Shown piece after piece: positions 55,524-64,000 of a stretch of DNA of 64,000 nt (positions within the stretch are counted from its first letter, which is position 1; every line of letters begins with the position of its first letter). The translations under genes were made by a program, and so were the position numbers. Source of the stretch: Microbacterium oleivorans (lineage in GTDB: Bacteria; Actinomycetota; Actinomycetes; Actinomycetales; Microbacteriaceae); the NCBI RefSeq assembly GCF_023715745.1, contig NZ_JAMBOV010000001.1, positions 186,001 through 250,000 of the forward strand, written 5' to 3'. The notes under the pieces were generated by a model. The model was not told the origin of the DNA and did not search any database. It saw nothing but the letters and a program-made list of their open reading frames with translations.

Positions 55524-56450
55524 ATGAACAAGCGACACCTGACCGGCATCCTCGCGATCGGGGCGGCGGCATCCCTCGCCCTCGCCGGCTGTGCGACGGG
55601 CAACGACGTCGCCGGCGGCTCGAGCTCCGGCGGCTCGGACGGCGGCGACGCCTCCCTCGGGACGATCACGCTCGGCTACCTGCCGTCGTGGACCGACGGC
55701 CTCAGCACGGCGTACCTGCTGCAGGACCAGCTCGAGAAGATTGGCTACACAGTCAAGATGCAGGAGCTCACCGAGGCCGGCCCGCTGTACGCCGGTCTCG
55801 CGCAGGGCGACGTCGACATCTACCCGTCGGCCTGGCCCGAGCTCACCCACAAGTCCTACATGGACCAGTACGGCGACAAGATCGATGACCTCGGCGAGTA
55901 TTACGGCGGCGCGAAGCTCACGATCGCCGTGCCCGAGTACGTCGACATCGACTCCATCGAGGACCTGAAGGACAACGCCGACCGCTTCGGCGGCAAGATC
56001 TACGGCATCGAGCCGGGCGCCGGTCTGACCAAGCAGACGCAGGAGTCGATGATCCCCGAGTACGGTCTCGGCGACAGCTACCAGCTCGTCACCTCGTCCA
56101 CGGCGGCGATGCTGACCGAGCTCGACAGCGCCGAGGCGGCGCAGCGCGACATCGTCGTGACCTCATGGCGGCCGTTCTGGGCCAACGACCGGTACGGCCT
56201 GAAGGACCTCGAGGACCCGAAGGGCGCGATGGGTGACGCCGAGGCGCTGCACTTCCTCGGCACCGACGGTTTCGCCGAGGAGTACCCGGAGGCCGCGGAG
56301 TACATCGCCGGCATCGCCCTCGACGACGAGCAGTACGCCTCCCTCGAGGACATGGTCGTCAACGAGTACGGCGAGGGCAAGGAAGCTGAGGCGGTCGACG
56401 CCTGGCTCGAGGCGAACCCCGACGCCTACGACACGATCGTCACCGACTGA
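55524..56450 (+). CDS. proX: Glycine betaine-binding lipoprotein
   Basis: A 308-residue substrate-binding lipoprotein with lipobox LALAGC (Cys23) and a Gly/Ser linker. The OpuAC-type domain has LGYLPSWTDGLSTAYLLQDQ, GDVDIYPSAWPELTHKSYM, GIEPGAGLTKQTQESM and VTSWRPFWANDRYGLKDL, in which the aromatic residues form the trimethylammonium-binding box. It completes proV-proW-proX with a 53-nt gap after proW. Confidence 0.94.
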   Translation: MNKRHLTGILAIGAAASLALAGCATGNDVAGGSSSGGSDGGDASLGTITLGYLPSWTDGLSTAYLLQDQLEKIGYTVKMQELTEAGPLYAGLAQGDVDIYPSAWPELTHKSYMDQYGDKIDDLGEYYGGAKLTIAVPEYVDIDSIEDLKDNADRFGGKIYGIEPGAGLTKQTQESMIPEYGLGDSYQLVTSSTAAMLTELDSAEAAQRDIVVTSWRPFWANDRYGLKDLEDPKGAMGDAEALHFLGTDGFAEEYPEAAEYIAGIALDDEQYASLEDMVVNEYGEGKEAEAVDAWLEANPDAYDTIVTD

Positions 56451-56467
56451 TCCGTCAGTGACCTCCT

Positions 56468-56493
56468 GGGGATCCGGCTGCGGCCGGGTCCCC
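56468..56493 (+). terminator. Terminator after the proVWX operon
   Basis: An 11-bp stem GGGGATCCGGC/GCCGGGTCCCC (one G-T pair) closes a TGCG loop 17 nt after the proX stop; a short T-containing tract (TTCGTCGTT) follows. It also serves the convergent gene at 56502. Confidence 0.75.
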
Positions 56494-56501
56494 TTCGTCG
56501 T

Positions 56502-57239
56502 TCAGGCCGTGGGCGGCTCGGTCGATGGCCTCTCCGTCAGTGGTTGCGCGACCTTCTTCTCGAGCACCTCGACGGCGTCGTCCGACAGGGCGATGAGGCC
56601 GTCGATCTCCTCGCGCACGCGCTGGTAGGCGAGGTGCCGCTCGGCGGGGGTCGCGGCCTCGTCGGTCGCGACGGCGAGCATGCGGGATGCCGTGGCGAGC
56701 CGCTTGCGCTCGGCATCCGTCAATCCGGAGTCCCGCACCCGACGTGCCTCCCGCTCGGCGAGGTCGAAGGCGACCTCGAAGTCGGTGACCGCCTTGCGGT
56801 ACTCCCGCACCTGCTCGGCGGAAGGCGTGACGCCGTCCGCCGGGCGCGCGCGGTCGGCGACCTTCTTGGCGCGCAGGAAGCCGGCGGTGAGAGGGTCGCG
56901 GCCGTCGCTCATCGACGGGAAGGCGATGAGCTTCGCGACGTCGAGCTCGTAGTCGAGCCAGCGGTGGGTGACCTCGTCGTGCACGGCACGCAGGTCGTCG
57001 AGCTGATCGACGAGCGACTGCGACGGCGCCTCGACCTCGGCTGCGGAGGCCGAGCCGATTCCCCGCTTGGCTGCGGCGCGAGCGGCGGTGAGCTCGGCTT
57101 TCGCCTTCATGATCTCCAGGCGCTGCTTGTGCCTACGCTTCGAGGCGGACGCCCACGAGCCGCTTGCGGCCGAGGCGAGACCGAAGAGCGGGAACACGAG
57201 CCACCAGTAGTTGCCGGCGAAGGCCCAGAATCCGTCCAC
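56502..57239 (-). CDS. Uncharacterised membrane-anchored coiled-coil protein A
   Basis: A 245-residue protein with one N-terminal membrane helix (about 10-30, NYWWLVFPLFGLASAASG), then a basic segment and long Ala/Glu-rich helices. I know no named family. It resembles the next protein: HDEVTHRWLDYELDVAKLIAFPSM here versus HDAIAARWMEYETDAARRLAFPAL, and SAEQVREYRKAVTDFEVAFDLAE versus TPEQFTTYRAAVDDVGRAFAAAE. The pair is probably an old tandem duplication. No catalytic motif is visible; a structural or scaffold role at the membrane is a guess. Confidence 0.7.
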   Translation of the reverse strand: MDGFWAFAGNYWWLVFPLFGLASAASGSWASASKRRHKQRLEIMKAKAELTAARAAAKRGIGSASAAEVEAPSQSLVDQLDDLRAVHDEVTHRWLDYELDVAKLIAFPSMSDGRDPLTAGFLRAKKVADRARPADGVTPSAEQVREYRKAVTDFEVAFDLAEREARRVRDSGLTDAERKRLATASRMLAVATDEAATPAERHLAYQRVREEIDGLIALSDDAVEVLEKKVAQPLTERPSTEPPTA

Positions 57240-57249
57240 CCGCTACACC

Positions 57250-58113
57250 TTACGTGCGGGGTCGATCGTCACGACCGCCGCGCCGCGACCGGTAGGCGTC
57301 GAGAGCGGATGCCGCGCCCTCCGCCGCACGAGTGATGCCGTCGACCGACCGCGCGATCGCCTCACCCGCGATGACCGTCCACACGGGCGCGGCGGGAGCG
57401 TCGGACGGAGCGTCGGCGGGCCGGTGACCGGCACGGCGCCAGGCCTCCTGCTCGGCGGCGGCGAAGGCACGGCCGACGTCGTCGACGGCCGCGCGGTAGG
57501 TCGTGAACTGCTCGGGGGTCAGCTTCGCCGTGGGGGATGCCGGGCGGTGCTCGCGGGCGACGCCCTCGAGGCGCAGGAACTCGGCCGTCGCAGGGACGCG
57601 CACGTCACTCAGGGCGGGGAAGGCGAGGCGGCGGGCGGCATCCGTCTCGTACTCCATCCAGCGTGCGGCGATCGCATCGTGGGCGGCCATGAGACGCGCG
57701 AGGGGGAGGTGCTTCGGGTCGGTGCCGCGGGCGGGGACGGCGGCGCGCTCGGCGCTCACCCGGGCACGGGCGACGCGGATCGTCGCGGTCGCTGCGGCTC
57801 TGGCCCGTTGAGCGGTCTCGAGCGCGCGACGCGCGGTGCGCACGTCGTCGGGCCGCGCACGACCGGCGGCACGCTCGGCTTCGGCGCGGACGAGCTCGGC
57901 CTGCGCGACGCGCGCCGCGGCGCGCGCGCCCACCGCCTCGGAGCGCGCCTGCTGGAGTTCGCGCTGCGCGGCGGTCAGGCCGAGTCGTCGTGCACGGGTG
58001 CTCCGGCCGCGTCGCACCCCGAGGACGCTGGCCGCGCCGGCGCCGACCGCGGCGGGAGCGACCCACCAGAACTCCGCCACCGCGGCCCCGATCGCGACGA
58101 TCCAGAGCTGCAT
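57250..58113 (-). CDS. Uncharacterised membrane-anchored coiled-coil protein B (paralogue of A)
   Basis: A 287-residue protein with an N-terminal membrane helix (about 3-32, LWIVAIGAAVAEFWWVAPAA), an Ala/Arg-rich coiled-coil region (about 45-130) and a conserved block shared with the downstream gene (about 145-225: RWMEYETDAARRLAFPALSD). It ends in a basic tail. The 10-nt gap to the downstream paralogue suggests one transcript. The function is unknown. Confidence 0.7.
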   Translation of the reverse strand: MQLWIVAIGAAVAEFWWVAPAAVGAGAASVLGVRRGRSTRARRLGLTAAQRELQQARSEAVGARAAARVAQAELVRAEAERAAGRARPDDVRTARRALETAQRARAAATATIRVARARVSAERAAVPARGTDPKHLPLARLMAAHDAIAARWMEYETDAARRLAFPALSDVRVPATAEFLRLEGVAREHRPASPTAKLTPEQFTTYRAAVDDVGRAFAAAEQEAWRRAGHRPADAPSDAPAAPVWTVIAGEAIARSVDGITRAAEGAASALDAYRSRRGGRDDRPRT

Positions 58114-58147
58114 GCCGCCATGCTAGCCGCGCGGGGTGACAGCGCTC

Positions 58148-58882
58148 TCAGCTGCCGACCACCCGCGCACCCGAGAACCGGGTGACCACACCGGGGTGCC
58201 CGGCCGGCATCGCGAGCACGGAGTCGGGTGCGCGATCCGCGAGACCGGGGAAACCGGCATCCGCCAGCAGACCGTCGTCGAGGCGGTCGACCTCCGCTCG
58301 CACGAGCGGCCATGGCTCGTGTTCGTTCGCGGCCCAGATCGTTCGTCCGAGGTGCCGCTCGTGGAAGCCCCACCGCGCCGTGAGGAACCGGCTCAGGTCG
58401 TCGTCGACGGCCTCCGCTCCGGGGATGACCCGGATGCGGGTGCGCACCCGATCGCCGAACCCCGGATGACGTCGCGACGCGTACTCGATCGCATCTCCCT
58501 CCGTGCGCGCCGCGGCCTTCGCCCACCGGTACGGCAGTCCGAAGACGGCCCGTGCGCCCAGCACCGGCAGCAGGTGCTCGGCCTCGAGCGTCTGGAAGAC
58601 GACGCCGCGGCGGCCGGCGGCATCCTTCGCGTACGTACGGACGTTGATCTCAACGAAACGACCCACGAAGGGTACCGGCGGCAGCGGGAGGAAGCGGAAC
58701 TCGCTGAGGACGAACGGGATGAGGCCCACCCAGGCCGACCCGTCGAAGACGTCGGGCTCGGTCCCCTTCGGCAACAGCGGCGCGACCTGCGACGGATGGA
58801 CGCGCCAGTGCAGGAAGCACGCGCCGCTCCAGCGCTGCTGCAGCACCGCGCGACCCGGCAGGGCAGGCGCGGTGGCGTCCAT
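58148..58882 (-). CDS. DUF2071 (YqjF-like) protein
   Basis: A 244-residue DUF2071-family protein: QRWSGACFLHWRVHPSQVAPLLPKG, FDGSAWVGLIPFVLSEFRF, VPFVGRFVEINVRTYAKD and VFQTLEAEHLLPVLGARAVF match the conserved core. The family resembles acetoacetate-decarboxylase folds, but no activity is established. The ATG at 58882 gives the family start; upstream codons read Arg/Ser-rich filler. Confidence 0.85.
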   Translation of the reverse strand: MDATAPALPGRAVLQQRWSGACFLHWRVHPSQVAPLLPKGTEPDVFDGSAWVGLIPFVLSEFRFLPLPPVPFVGRFVEINVRTYAKDAAGRRGVVFQTLEAEHLLPVLGARAVFGLPYRWAKAAARTEGDAIEYASRRHPGFGDRVRTRIRVIPGAEAVDDDLSRFLTARWGFHERHLGRTIWAANEHEPWPLVRAEVDRLDDGLLADAGFPGLADRAPDSVLAMPAGHPGVVTRFSGARVVGS

Positions 58883-58890
58883 GACCCGGG

Positions 58891-59025
58891 TCAGCCGAAC
58901 AGGAGCGTGAGGACGGTCGCCCCACCGCCCACGAGCACCATCGAGACGATCACGGTCCACGCGATCACCTTCGTCCGGGCGCGCTTGCGCCCGACGAACT
59001 CGGCGTACTCCGGGTCGTCGCTCAC
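58891..59025 (-). CDS. 44-residue single-helix membrane protein coupled to purL
   Basis: A 44-residue protein: a charged N terminus ([19 protein letters not shown]) followed by one hydrophobic helix (about 21-43, ending TVLTLLFG). The GTG start overlaps the purL stop by 4 bp (GTGA), so it is translated after purL. The in-frame stop is at 58891-58893, 8 nt before the DUF2071 start. It is the only short open frame here with codon use like its neighbours. No function is assigned. Confidence 0.72.
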   Translation of the reverse strand: MSDDPEYAEFVGRKRARTKVIAWTVIVSMVLVGGGATVLTLLFG

Positions 59026-61343
59026 GCGGGAACCTCGTCGACGACGGGTCCGAACGCGGCGGGGAGCGTCGCCTTCGCGACTCGACGCAGCTCGGGAACC
59101 GCAATCGAGAAGACGTCCTGGATCTCGAGCGTGGACTGCTCACCCTCGGGTGCGGAGTCGGTCACGCCGATGCGGAGGACGGGGTACCCGCGTCCCTCGC
59201 ACAGACCGCGGAACTTCACGTCCTCCTCGCGCGGCACCGACACGATGACGCGGCCGGTCGACTCGCTGAAGAGGGCGGTCGCGGCATCCACTCCGTCGCG
59301 CTCCATGATCTCGCGCAGCCAGACCCGGGCGCCGACGCCGAACCGGGTCGTCGCCTCGGCCAGAGCCTGCGCGAGGCCGCCGGAGGAGAGGTCGTGCGCG
59401 CTGGAGACGAGCATCTCGTCGCGCGCGGCCTGCAGCAGACCCGCGAGGGTCTTCTCACCGGCCAGGTCGACCTTCGGCGGCCGGCCGCCGAGGTGGTTGT
59501 GGACGGTGTCGGCCCACGCCGAGCCGTCGAGCTCGGTCGAGGTCGTGCCGAGGAGGTAGATGTTCTCGCCGGCATCCTGCCAGCCGCTGGGGATGCGGCG
59601 GGCGACGTCGTCGATGATGCCCAGCACACCGACCACCGGGGTCGGGAAGATGGGCTGGTCGCCGGTCTGGTTGTAGAAGCTGACGTTGCCGCCGGTCACG
59701 GGGACGCCCAGCTCGAAGCACGCGTCGGCGAGACCGTCGACGGCCTGCCCGAACTGCCACATGACCTCGGGGTTCTCGGGGCTGCCGAAGTTGAGGCAGT
59801 CCGTGACCGCGGTGGGCTCGGCGCCGGTGACGGCGACGTTGCGGTACGCCTCGGCGAGGGCGAGCTGCGCACCCGCGTACGGGTCGAGCTGGCAGTAGCG
59901 GCCGTTGCAGTCGGTCGCGATGGCGAAGCCGAGGCCGGATTCCTCGTCGACGCGGATCATGCCGGCGTCGTCGGGGAAGCTGAGGGCCGTGTTGCCCATG
60001 ACGTAGTAGTCGTACTGGTTGGTGACCCACGAGGTGTCGGCGAGGTTCGGGCTGCCGAGCAGCTTCAGGAACTGCTCGCGCAGGACTCCCGGGTCGTCGC
60101 TGCGCTCGAGGTGCGCGGCGGAGTCGTCGCGGAGCGCGTCGATCCACGTCGGGTAGGCGACGGGACGCTCGTAGACGGGGCCGTCGACTGCGACGGTCGA
60201 GGGGTCGACGTCGACGATCTGCTCGCCGTGCCAGAAGATCTGCAGGCGGCCGTCGCCGGTGACCTCGCCGAGGACGCTCGTCTCGACATCCCACTTCTGC
60301 ACGACGGCGAGGAAGGCGTCGAGCTTCTCGGGAGCGACGATCGCCATCATGCGCTCCTGGCTCTCGCTCATGAGGATCTCCTCGGGCGTGAGCGACGGGT
60401 CGCGCAGCAGCACCTTCTCGAGGTCGACCTTCATGCCCGATCCGCCGTTGGCGGCGAGCTCACTCGTGGCGCACGAGATGCCCGCGGCGCCGAGGTCCTG
60501 GATCGCCTCGACGAGCTCACCCTGGTAGAGCTCGAGGCAGCACTCGATGAGCACCTTCTCGGCGAAGGGGTCGCCGACCTGCACGGCGGGACGCTTGGTC
60601 GGGCCGCCGTCGGCGAAGGTGTCGGATGCCAGGATCGAGGCGCCGCCGATGCCGTCGCCGCCCGTGCGGGCGCCGAACAGGACGACCTTGTTGCCGGCGC
60701 CGGTGGCGTTGGCGAGCTTGATGTCCTCGTGGCGGAGGACGCCGACCGCGAGCGCGTTGACGAGCGGATTGCCCTGGTAGACCTTGTCGAAGACGGTCTC
60801 GCCGCCGATGTTGGGGAGCCCGAGGCAGTTGGCGTAGAAGCTGATGCCGCTGACGACGCCGTGGACCACGCGGGCGGTGTCGGGGTCGTCGATGTCACCG
60901 AATCGCAGCTGGTCCATGACGGCGACGGGGCGCGCGCCCATCGAGATGATGTCGCGGACGATGCCACCGACGCCGGTCGCGGCGCCCTGGAACGGCTCGA
61001 TGTAGCTGGGGTGGTTGTGGGACTCGACCTTGAAGGTGACGGCCCAGCCTTCGCCGACGTCGACGACGCCGGCGTTCTGGCCCATGCCGACCATGAGCCG
61101 CTCCTTCATCTCGTCCGAGACCTTCTGACCGAAGCGGCGCAGGTAGATCTTCGAGGACTTGTAGGAGCAGTGCTCGCTCCACATGACGGAGTACATCGCC
61201 AGCTCGCCCGAGGTGGGGCGGCGGCCGAGGATCTCGCGGATGCGGTCGTACTCGTCGGGCTTGAGGCCGAGCGCCGCGTACGGCTGCTCCTTCTCCGGCG
61301 TGGCGACGGCGTTCTCAACAGTGTCTGCGACGGGGGTGCTCAC
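59022..61343 (-). CDS. purL: Phosphoribosylformylglycinamidine synthase subunit PurL
   Basis: A 773-residue small-type PurL that makes FGAM from FGAR, ATP and PurQ-derived ammonia in purine synthesis. It has [59 protein letters not shown], and the second half with [17 protein letters not shown] and [11 protein letters not shown]. The GTG at 61343 is used because translation then starts [18 protein letters not shown] just before the conserved [20 protein letters not shown]. PurQ and PurS are not in the window. Confidence 0.96.
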   Translation of the reverse strand: MSTPVADTVENAVATPEKEQPYAALGLKPDEYDRIREILGRRPTSGELAMYSVMWSEHCSYKSSKIYLRRFGQKVSDEMKERLMVGMGQNAGVVDVGEGWAVTFKVESHNHPSYIEPFQGAATGVGGIVRDIISMGARPVAVMDQLRFGDIDDPDTARVVHGVVSGISFYANCLGLPNIGGETVFDKVYQGNPLVNALAVGVLRHEDIKLANATGAGNKVVLFGARTGGDGIGGASILASDTFADGGPTKRPAVQVGDPFAEKVLIECCLELYQGELVEAIQDLGAAGISCATSELAANGGSGMKVDLEKVLLRDPSLTPEEILMSESQERMMAIVAPEKLDAFLAVVQKWDVETSVLGEVTGDGRLQIFWHGEQIVDVDPSTVAVDGPVYERPVAYPTWIDALRDDSAAHLERSDDPGVLREQFLKLLGSPNLADTSWVTNQYDYYVMGNTALSFPDDAGMIRVDEESGLGFAIATDCNGRYCQLDPYAGAQLALAEAYRNVAVTGAEPTAVTDCLNFGSPENPEVMWQFGQAVDGLADACFELGVPVTGGNVSFYNQTGDQPIFPTPVVGVLGIIDDVARRIPSGWQDAGENIYLLGTTSTELDGSAWADTVHNHLGGRPPKVDLAGEKTLAGLLQAARDEMLVSSAHDLSSGGLAQALAEATTRFGVGARVWLREIMERDGVDAATALFSESTGRVIVSVPREEDVKFRGLCEGRGYPVLRIGVTDSAPEGEQSTLEIQDVFSIAVPELRRVAKATLPAAFGPVVDEVPA

Positions 61344-61468
61344 GCGGCTGGGCTCCAAGACTCGGGATGCCGGGGGACGCCCCCATCCTATCGGCGGCAT
61401 CGTGTGCGGATGGGTCCCCGGGCGGTACGCTGGCGCCGTCAGCTCGGCGCGCACTCCTGGGGGAACAC

Positions 61469-62062
61469 ATGTCGACAGCAACCCGTCGTGGGCGCCTTCC
61501 CGCCGCTGCGGCCGCGGGGGTCATCCTCCTCGTGGCCACACCGATGCTCGCGGGATGTGCGGAGGTGATGTACGGGGTCGCTCGCGGGATGATGCAGGCT
61601 CAGAACGGCCCGGTCATCCCCCCGGCGGACGACGATCCGTCGACGCACCTGCAGGCCAGCCTGGACGCGCTCGATGTGGGCGACTGCTACGACATCCCCG
61701 AGCTCGACGAGTCGGCGCCCTCGTGGAGCTCGGCGGTCTACCCGGTGCCCTGCGACGAGCCCCACATGTACGAGCTGTACGCGGACATCGTTCTGCCGGA
61801 GTCGCGGTTCCCGGCGGACGAGTTCCCCGACAACGAGTATCCCGGTGAAGAAGACGTCTGGTCGGCGGCGGACGAGGTCTGCTACCCGGCCTTCGAGGCC
61901 TATGTCGGTGAGGCGTACGAGGACTCGCCGCTCGAATTCTGGTACTACACGCCCGCCGAGCAGTCATGGCGTCGCGGCGACCGCCAGGTCCTGTGCGTCC
62001 TCGGCCACGAGGAGGAGATGGTCACGGGCAGCGCCGAGGGCAGCGGAGCGAAGACATCATGA
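61469..62062 (+). CDS. Septum-formation-family lipoprotein A
   Basis: A 197-residue putative lipoprotein. The signal peptide ends LAGC (Cys30). The mature part matches the septum-formation-like domain: [54 protein letters not shown] and [14 protein letters not shown], with four cysteines likely forming two disulfides. It is found in actinobacterial cell-envelope proteins. It starts at the ATG at 61469 and overlaps the next gene by 4 bp (ATGA). Confidence 0.8.
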   Translation: MSTATRRGRLPAAAAAGVILLVATPMLAGCAEVMYGVARGMMQAQNGPVIPPADDDPSTHLQASLDALDVGDCYDIPELDESAPSWSSAVYPVPCDEPHMYELYADIVLPESRFPADEFPDNEYPGEEDVWSAADEVCYPAFEAYVGEAYEDSPLEFWYYTPAEQSWRRGDRQVLCVLGHEEEMVTGSAEGSGAKTS

Positions 62063-62586
62063 GGCGATCTTCGGTTGCCGGTGGTGCGGGGCTCCTGCTC
62101 GCCGTTCCGATGCTCACTGGCTGCAGCGAGGCGAGCTTCTACGAGATGTCCGGCATGGTCTATCGCGATGCCAGCGGCACGATCACGGTGGGCGGCGACC
62201 TCGACGTCTTCGAACTGGTCGCGGGGGACTGCTTCGCCGACTCCGACGGGGAGGGCGGTCCCGATGGGGAAGGGAAGGTCTCGCAGGTCCGCGCGATCCC
62301 GTGCGACGACCCGCATCCGTACGAGGTCTTCCACGTGTTCTCGTTGCCGCGGCAGCCGTACCCGGGCGACGACGCCGTCGTCCAGGCCGCGGACGAGGGC
62401 TGCTACGCCGAGTTCGAGGATTTCGTGGGGGAGCCTTTCGAGGGCTCGTCGGTCGACTTCTCGTACTTCACGCCGCTCGAGGGCGAATGGAAGGGCGGGC
62501 GCCACGACCGGATGGTGCAGTGCTTCGTCGTTCCCGGCCAGGATGTGACCGGGACACTGGCCGACAGCGGGCGTGAAGCGTCCTAA
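62059..62586 (+). CDS. Septum-formation-family lipoprotein B
   Basis: A 175-residue putative lipoprotein with lipobox LTGC (Cys22) and the same domain layout as its upstream neighbour: LVAGDCFADSDG, IPCDDPHPYEVFHVFSLP, EGCYAEFEDFVGEPFEGSSV and WKGGRHDRMVQCFV. The two are tandem paralogues produced from one transcript. Its 3' end overlaps the convergent acidic-protein gene by 4 bp. Confidence 0.8.
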   Translation: MRRSSVAGGAGLLLAVPMLTGCSEASFYEMSGMVYRDASGTITVGGDLDVFELVAGDCFADSDGEGGPDGEGKVSQVRAIPCDDPHPYEVFHVFSLPRQPYPGDDAVVQAADEGCYAEFEDFVGEPFEGSSVDFSYFTPLEGEWKGGRHDRMVQCFVVPGQDVTGTLADSGREAS

Positions 62587-62798
62587 GCCCCCGGCTCGTC
62601 CGTCTCGCTCGGGTCGGAGTCGATGACGCCGATGCCGACGGCGTGGTGGCTGGGCTCCTCGTCCTGCTGAGGCGGCGCCTTCGGCTCCTCGCCGGGCTCC
62701 TTGGCGACGCTGGGCTCTTCGAGCTCGTCGGTGTCCGGCATCTCCTCGGGGTCGGCGTGCTCCGCGCCTTCGTTCTCGGTGCCTTCGTTGTCGGCCAT
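62583..62798 (-). CDS. Small acidic, probably disordered protein
   Basis: A 71-residue protein made mostly of Glu, Asp, Pro and Ala (DPEEMPDTDELEEPSVAKEP; SDPSETDEPGA at the C terminus), with no hydrophobic core and no recognised family. Such short acidic proteins occur in Microbacteriaceae without known function. The ATG at 62798 follows GGAGCCGTC with AAGGAG further upstream. Confidence 0.55.
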   Translation of the reverse strand: MADNEGTENEGAEHADPEEMPDTDELEEPSVAKEPGEEPKAPPQQDEEPSHHAVGIGVIDSDPSETDEPGA

Positions 62799-62895
62799 GA
62801 CGGCTCCTTCCGTTGCTTCCACTGTGCGGGTGTGATGCCGCGGTCGCGATGGTCTTGACGGCACCGACGTCGGTCGGTAGGCCTACGCTGACCGG

Positions 62896-63228
62896 ATGGA
62901 TCCGATCGAGCGACTGCGGGAGCGCGAGCGTGAGCTGCAGGCACAGCTCGCGCGGCTGGATGCCGATGACGCGGCGCTGCGGGTCGATCGCTCGGACGCG
63001 ACGGCCGACGACGAGCACGACCCCGAGGGGTCCACGCTCTCGGGCGAGTGGCAGCGCGTCGATGCTCTCCGGATGTCGACGCGCGATGAACTCGCGCAGG
63101 TCGCGATCGCGCTGGCGCGGGTGGATGCCGGAACCTACGGCGTCTGCGAGCGGTGCGGACGGCCGATCCCCGAGGCGCGCCTCGAGGTGCGCCCGCAGGC
63201 CACGATGTGCGTGGCATGCGCCTCCTGA
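62896..63228 (+). CDS. DksA/TraR-type zinc-finger protein
   Basis: A 110-residue DksA/TraR-family protein: an N-terminal coiled coil (IERLRERERELQAQLARLDADD), a middle helix (STRDELAQVAIALARVDAG) and a C4 zinc finger CERCGRP..MCVAC (about 84-108). DksA-like proteins bind the RNA-polymerase secondary channel in many bacteria; the role of these short actinobacterial forms is unclear. The ATG at 62896 is preceded by GCTGACC without a strong ribosome-binding site. Confidence 0.85.
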   Translation: MDPIERLRERERELQAQLARLDADDAALRVDRSDATADDEHDPEGSTLSGEWQRVDALRMSTRDELAQVAIALARVDAGTYGVCERCGRPIPEARLEVRPQATMCVACAS

Positions 63229-63229
63229 G

Positions 63230-63262
63230 CTGAGGGCCCTGCCTGGGAGGCAGGGCCCTCAG
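63230..63262 (+). terminator. Bidirectional terminator between dksA-like and channel genes
   Basis: A perfect 15-bp stem CTGAGGGCCCTGCCT/AGGCAGGGCCCTCAG with loop GGG starts 2 nt after the dksA-like stop and ends 3 nt before the stop of the convergent gene. Confidence 0.88.
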
Positions 63263-63265
63263 GGT

Positions 63266-64000
63266 TCACGGCCGGGGCGGAACGGGCGGAGTCGGTCGAG
63301 TCGGAGCGGCCGGCTGCGTCGGGGCCGCCGGCTGCGTCGGGGCCGCCGGCTGCGTCTGCTGCCGGAGGGTGCGCGTTGCTTCCTCCGCCTGGACGGCGAC
63401 GGGAGGTGCGCCCTTCGCGTGCTGGGCGATCTTCGGAGCCTCTTCCTCGCCCTTGGTGAGGATGGCCTCCCATCGCTGCTGCATCGGCTTGATGAGGCCG
63501 CCGCCGGCACCGACGATGATGACGCCCGCGATGATGGCCAGGACGGCGATCAGGATCGGCGTCGTGACCGAGGTGGCCACCTCGATCTGGTTCAGCGCGG
63601 CGGTGACGCCGAGGAAGATGATGAACACGGCGGCGATGTTCGCGAGGACCTTGCCGTAGGAGAGGCCGCTCAGCGTGTTCTGGATGAGTCCCTTCACGGC
63701 GGCGGCGATGGCCGTCGCGATCACGATGATGATGATCGCGACGATGATCTTCGGCAGGAAGGCGATGATGCCCTCCAGAAGGTCGCTGACGGGGTTCGGA
63801 CCGAAGACACCGAACGCGAACTGCAGGACGAACAGGACCAGGGCGTAGTACACGATCTTGGCGACGATGTCGGACGCGTCCAGCTTGGATTTGGCGAGGG
63901 CCCTCTTGATACCGCCGCGCTCCACGAGACGGTCGAAGCCGACCTTCTCGAGCAGCTTCTCGAGGGCTTTCGAGATCAGCTTGGCGACGATGAGTCCGAC
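63266..64000 (-). CDS. Mechanosensitive-channel-like membrane protein, 5' end outside window
   Basis: The C-terminal 244 residues of a CmpX/TM_helix-type mechanosensitive-channel-like protein; the frame is still open at base 64000, so the start lies outside. It has KAL(EKLLEKVGFDRL)VERG-type amphipathic sequence, then helices VAKIVYYALVLFVLQFAFGVF, IIAFLPKIIVAIIIIVIATA and VTTPILIAVLAIIAGVIIVG. The tail is hydrophilic and ends in TQPAAP repeats and PTPPVPPRP. It is convergent with the dksA-like gene. Confidence 0.8.
   Translation of the reverse strand, partial: VGLIVAKLISKALEKLLEKVGFDRLVERGGIKRALAKSKLDASDIVAKIVYYALVLFVLQFAFGVFGPNPVSDLLEGIIAFLPKIIVAIIIIVIATAIAAAVKGLIQNTLSGLSYGKVLANIAAVFIIFLGVTAALNQIEVATSVTTPILIAVLAIIAGVIIVGAGGGLIKPMQQRWEAILTKGEEEAPKIAQHAKGAPPVAVQAEEATRTLRQQTQPAAPTQPAAPTQPAAPTRPTPPVPPRP
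63312..63356 (-). repeat. 18-bp in-frame tandem repeat
   Basis: The unit GGCTGCGTCGGGGCCGCC (plus strand) occurs in two full copies (63312-63329 and 63330-63347) and half of a third. On the minus strand it codes for T-Q-P-A-A-P units in the tail of the channel-like protein, consistent with slipped-strand expansion. Confidence 0.85.

Noticed and set aside
63312..63356. 18-bp tandem repeat as a CRISPR or VNTR locus outside genes
   Set aside because: It is in frame inside the channel-like gene and codes for TQPAAP units.

Overview
The window looks like chromosomal DNA from a high-GC actinobacterium, most likely a Microbacterium-type member of the Microbacteriaceae. This is inferred from the strong G/C third-position bias, the fhaA-fhaB-pstP cell-division locus beside tRNA-Leu(CAG), a NucS mismatch endonuclease, an mrpA gene with mrpB fused to it, many 4-bp ATGA/GTGA gene overlaps, and several promoters whose -10 box lies 6-7 nt from the start codon (leaderless transcripts). 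I see no phage, insertion sequence, CRISPR array or rRNA.

Layout. 1-2144 (minus): PP2C phosphatase (cut by the left edge) and two FHA proteins. 2288-3485: tRNA-Leu and a FUSC-type membrane protein. 3476-5846 (minus): a VOC protein, then a CsoR/CstR-type repressor with a CoA-disulfide-reductase-rhodanese fusion behind a perfect operator. 6020-8792: cold-shock protein, HAD phosphatase, an HTH-membrane fusion and nucS. 8800-11121: an MFS exporter and a LacI regulator, divergent around a shared operator. 11203-17427: the six-gene mrp Na+/H+ antiporter operon. 17431-20635 (minus): TetR, a degenerate ABC-like protein and a YhgE/Pip protein. 20735-24472: GH35 beta-galactosidase and argG. 24817-32126: a YtfQ/YtfR/YtfT/YjfF-like sugar ABC transporter with a second ATPase and a LacI regulator. 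32143-35499 (minus): Pr6Pr membrane protein and metNIQ. 35690-38110: purA and a lactonase-fold protein. 38149-43551: a tightly coupled seven-gene operon with a Ycf46-like AAA+ ATPase, a DUF2997 protein, a radical-SAM protein, a DUF1257/Ycf35-like protein and membrane partners. 43605-49479: GH29 fucosidase, chorismate mutase, a MarR-controlled NTF2/SDR pair and amylosucrase. 49571-51539 (minus): a GntR-ABC operon. 51725-56450: a PatB/MalY-type C-S lyase and proVWX. 56502-61343 (minus): two paralogous unknown proteins, a DUF2071 protein, a 44-residue membrane protein and purL. 61469-64000: two paralogous lipoproteins, a small acidic protein, a DksA-type zinc-finger protein and a mechanosensitive-channel-like protein cut by the right edge.

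How the parts work together. Much of the window is housekeeping (purA, purL, argG, mrp, metNIQ, proVWX) mixed with sugar-scavenging genes (GH35, GH29, galactofuranose-type ABC uptake, amylosucrase) that have LacI-type operators. Several small regulators sit beside visible palindromic operators, so their circuits can be read from sequence: CstR-like/persulfide, TetR/YhgE, MarR/SDR, LacI/MFS and LacI/sugar ABC.

The best candidate for an undescribed system is the 38149-43551 operon. Its AAA+, DUF2997, radical-SAM and DUF1257 members belong to families that recur together (also in cyanobacteria and plastids) without a known biochemical role. Here they are translationally coupled to two extracytoplasmic proteins and a membrane helix-hairpin-helix protein. 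Other notable items are a three-copy palindromic repeat of about 80-90 bp at gene 3' ends (45505, 47495, 51615) and the TetR operon with an ATPase-dead ABC homologue.
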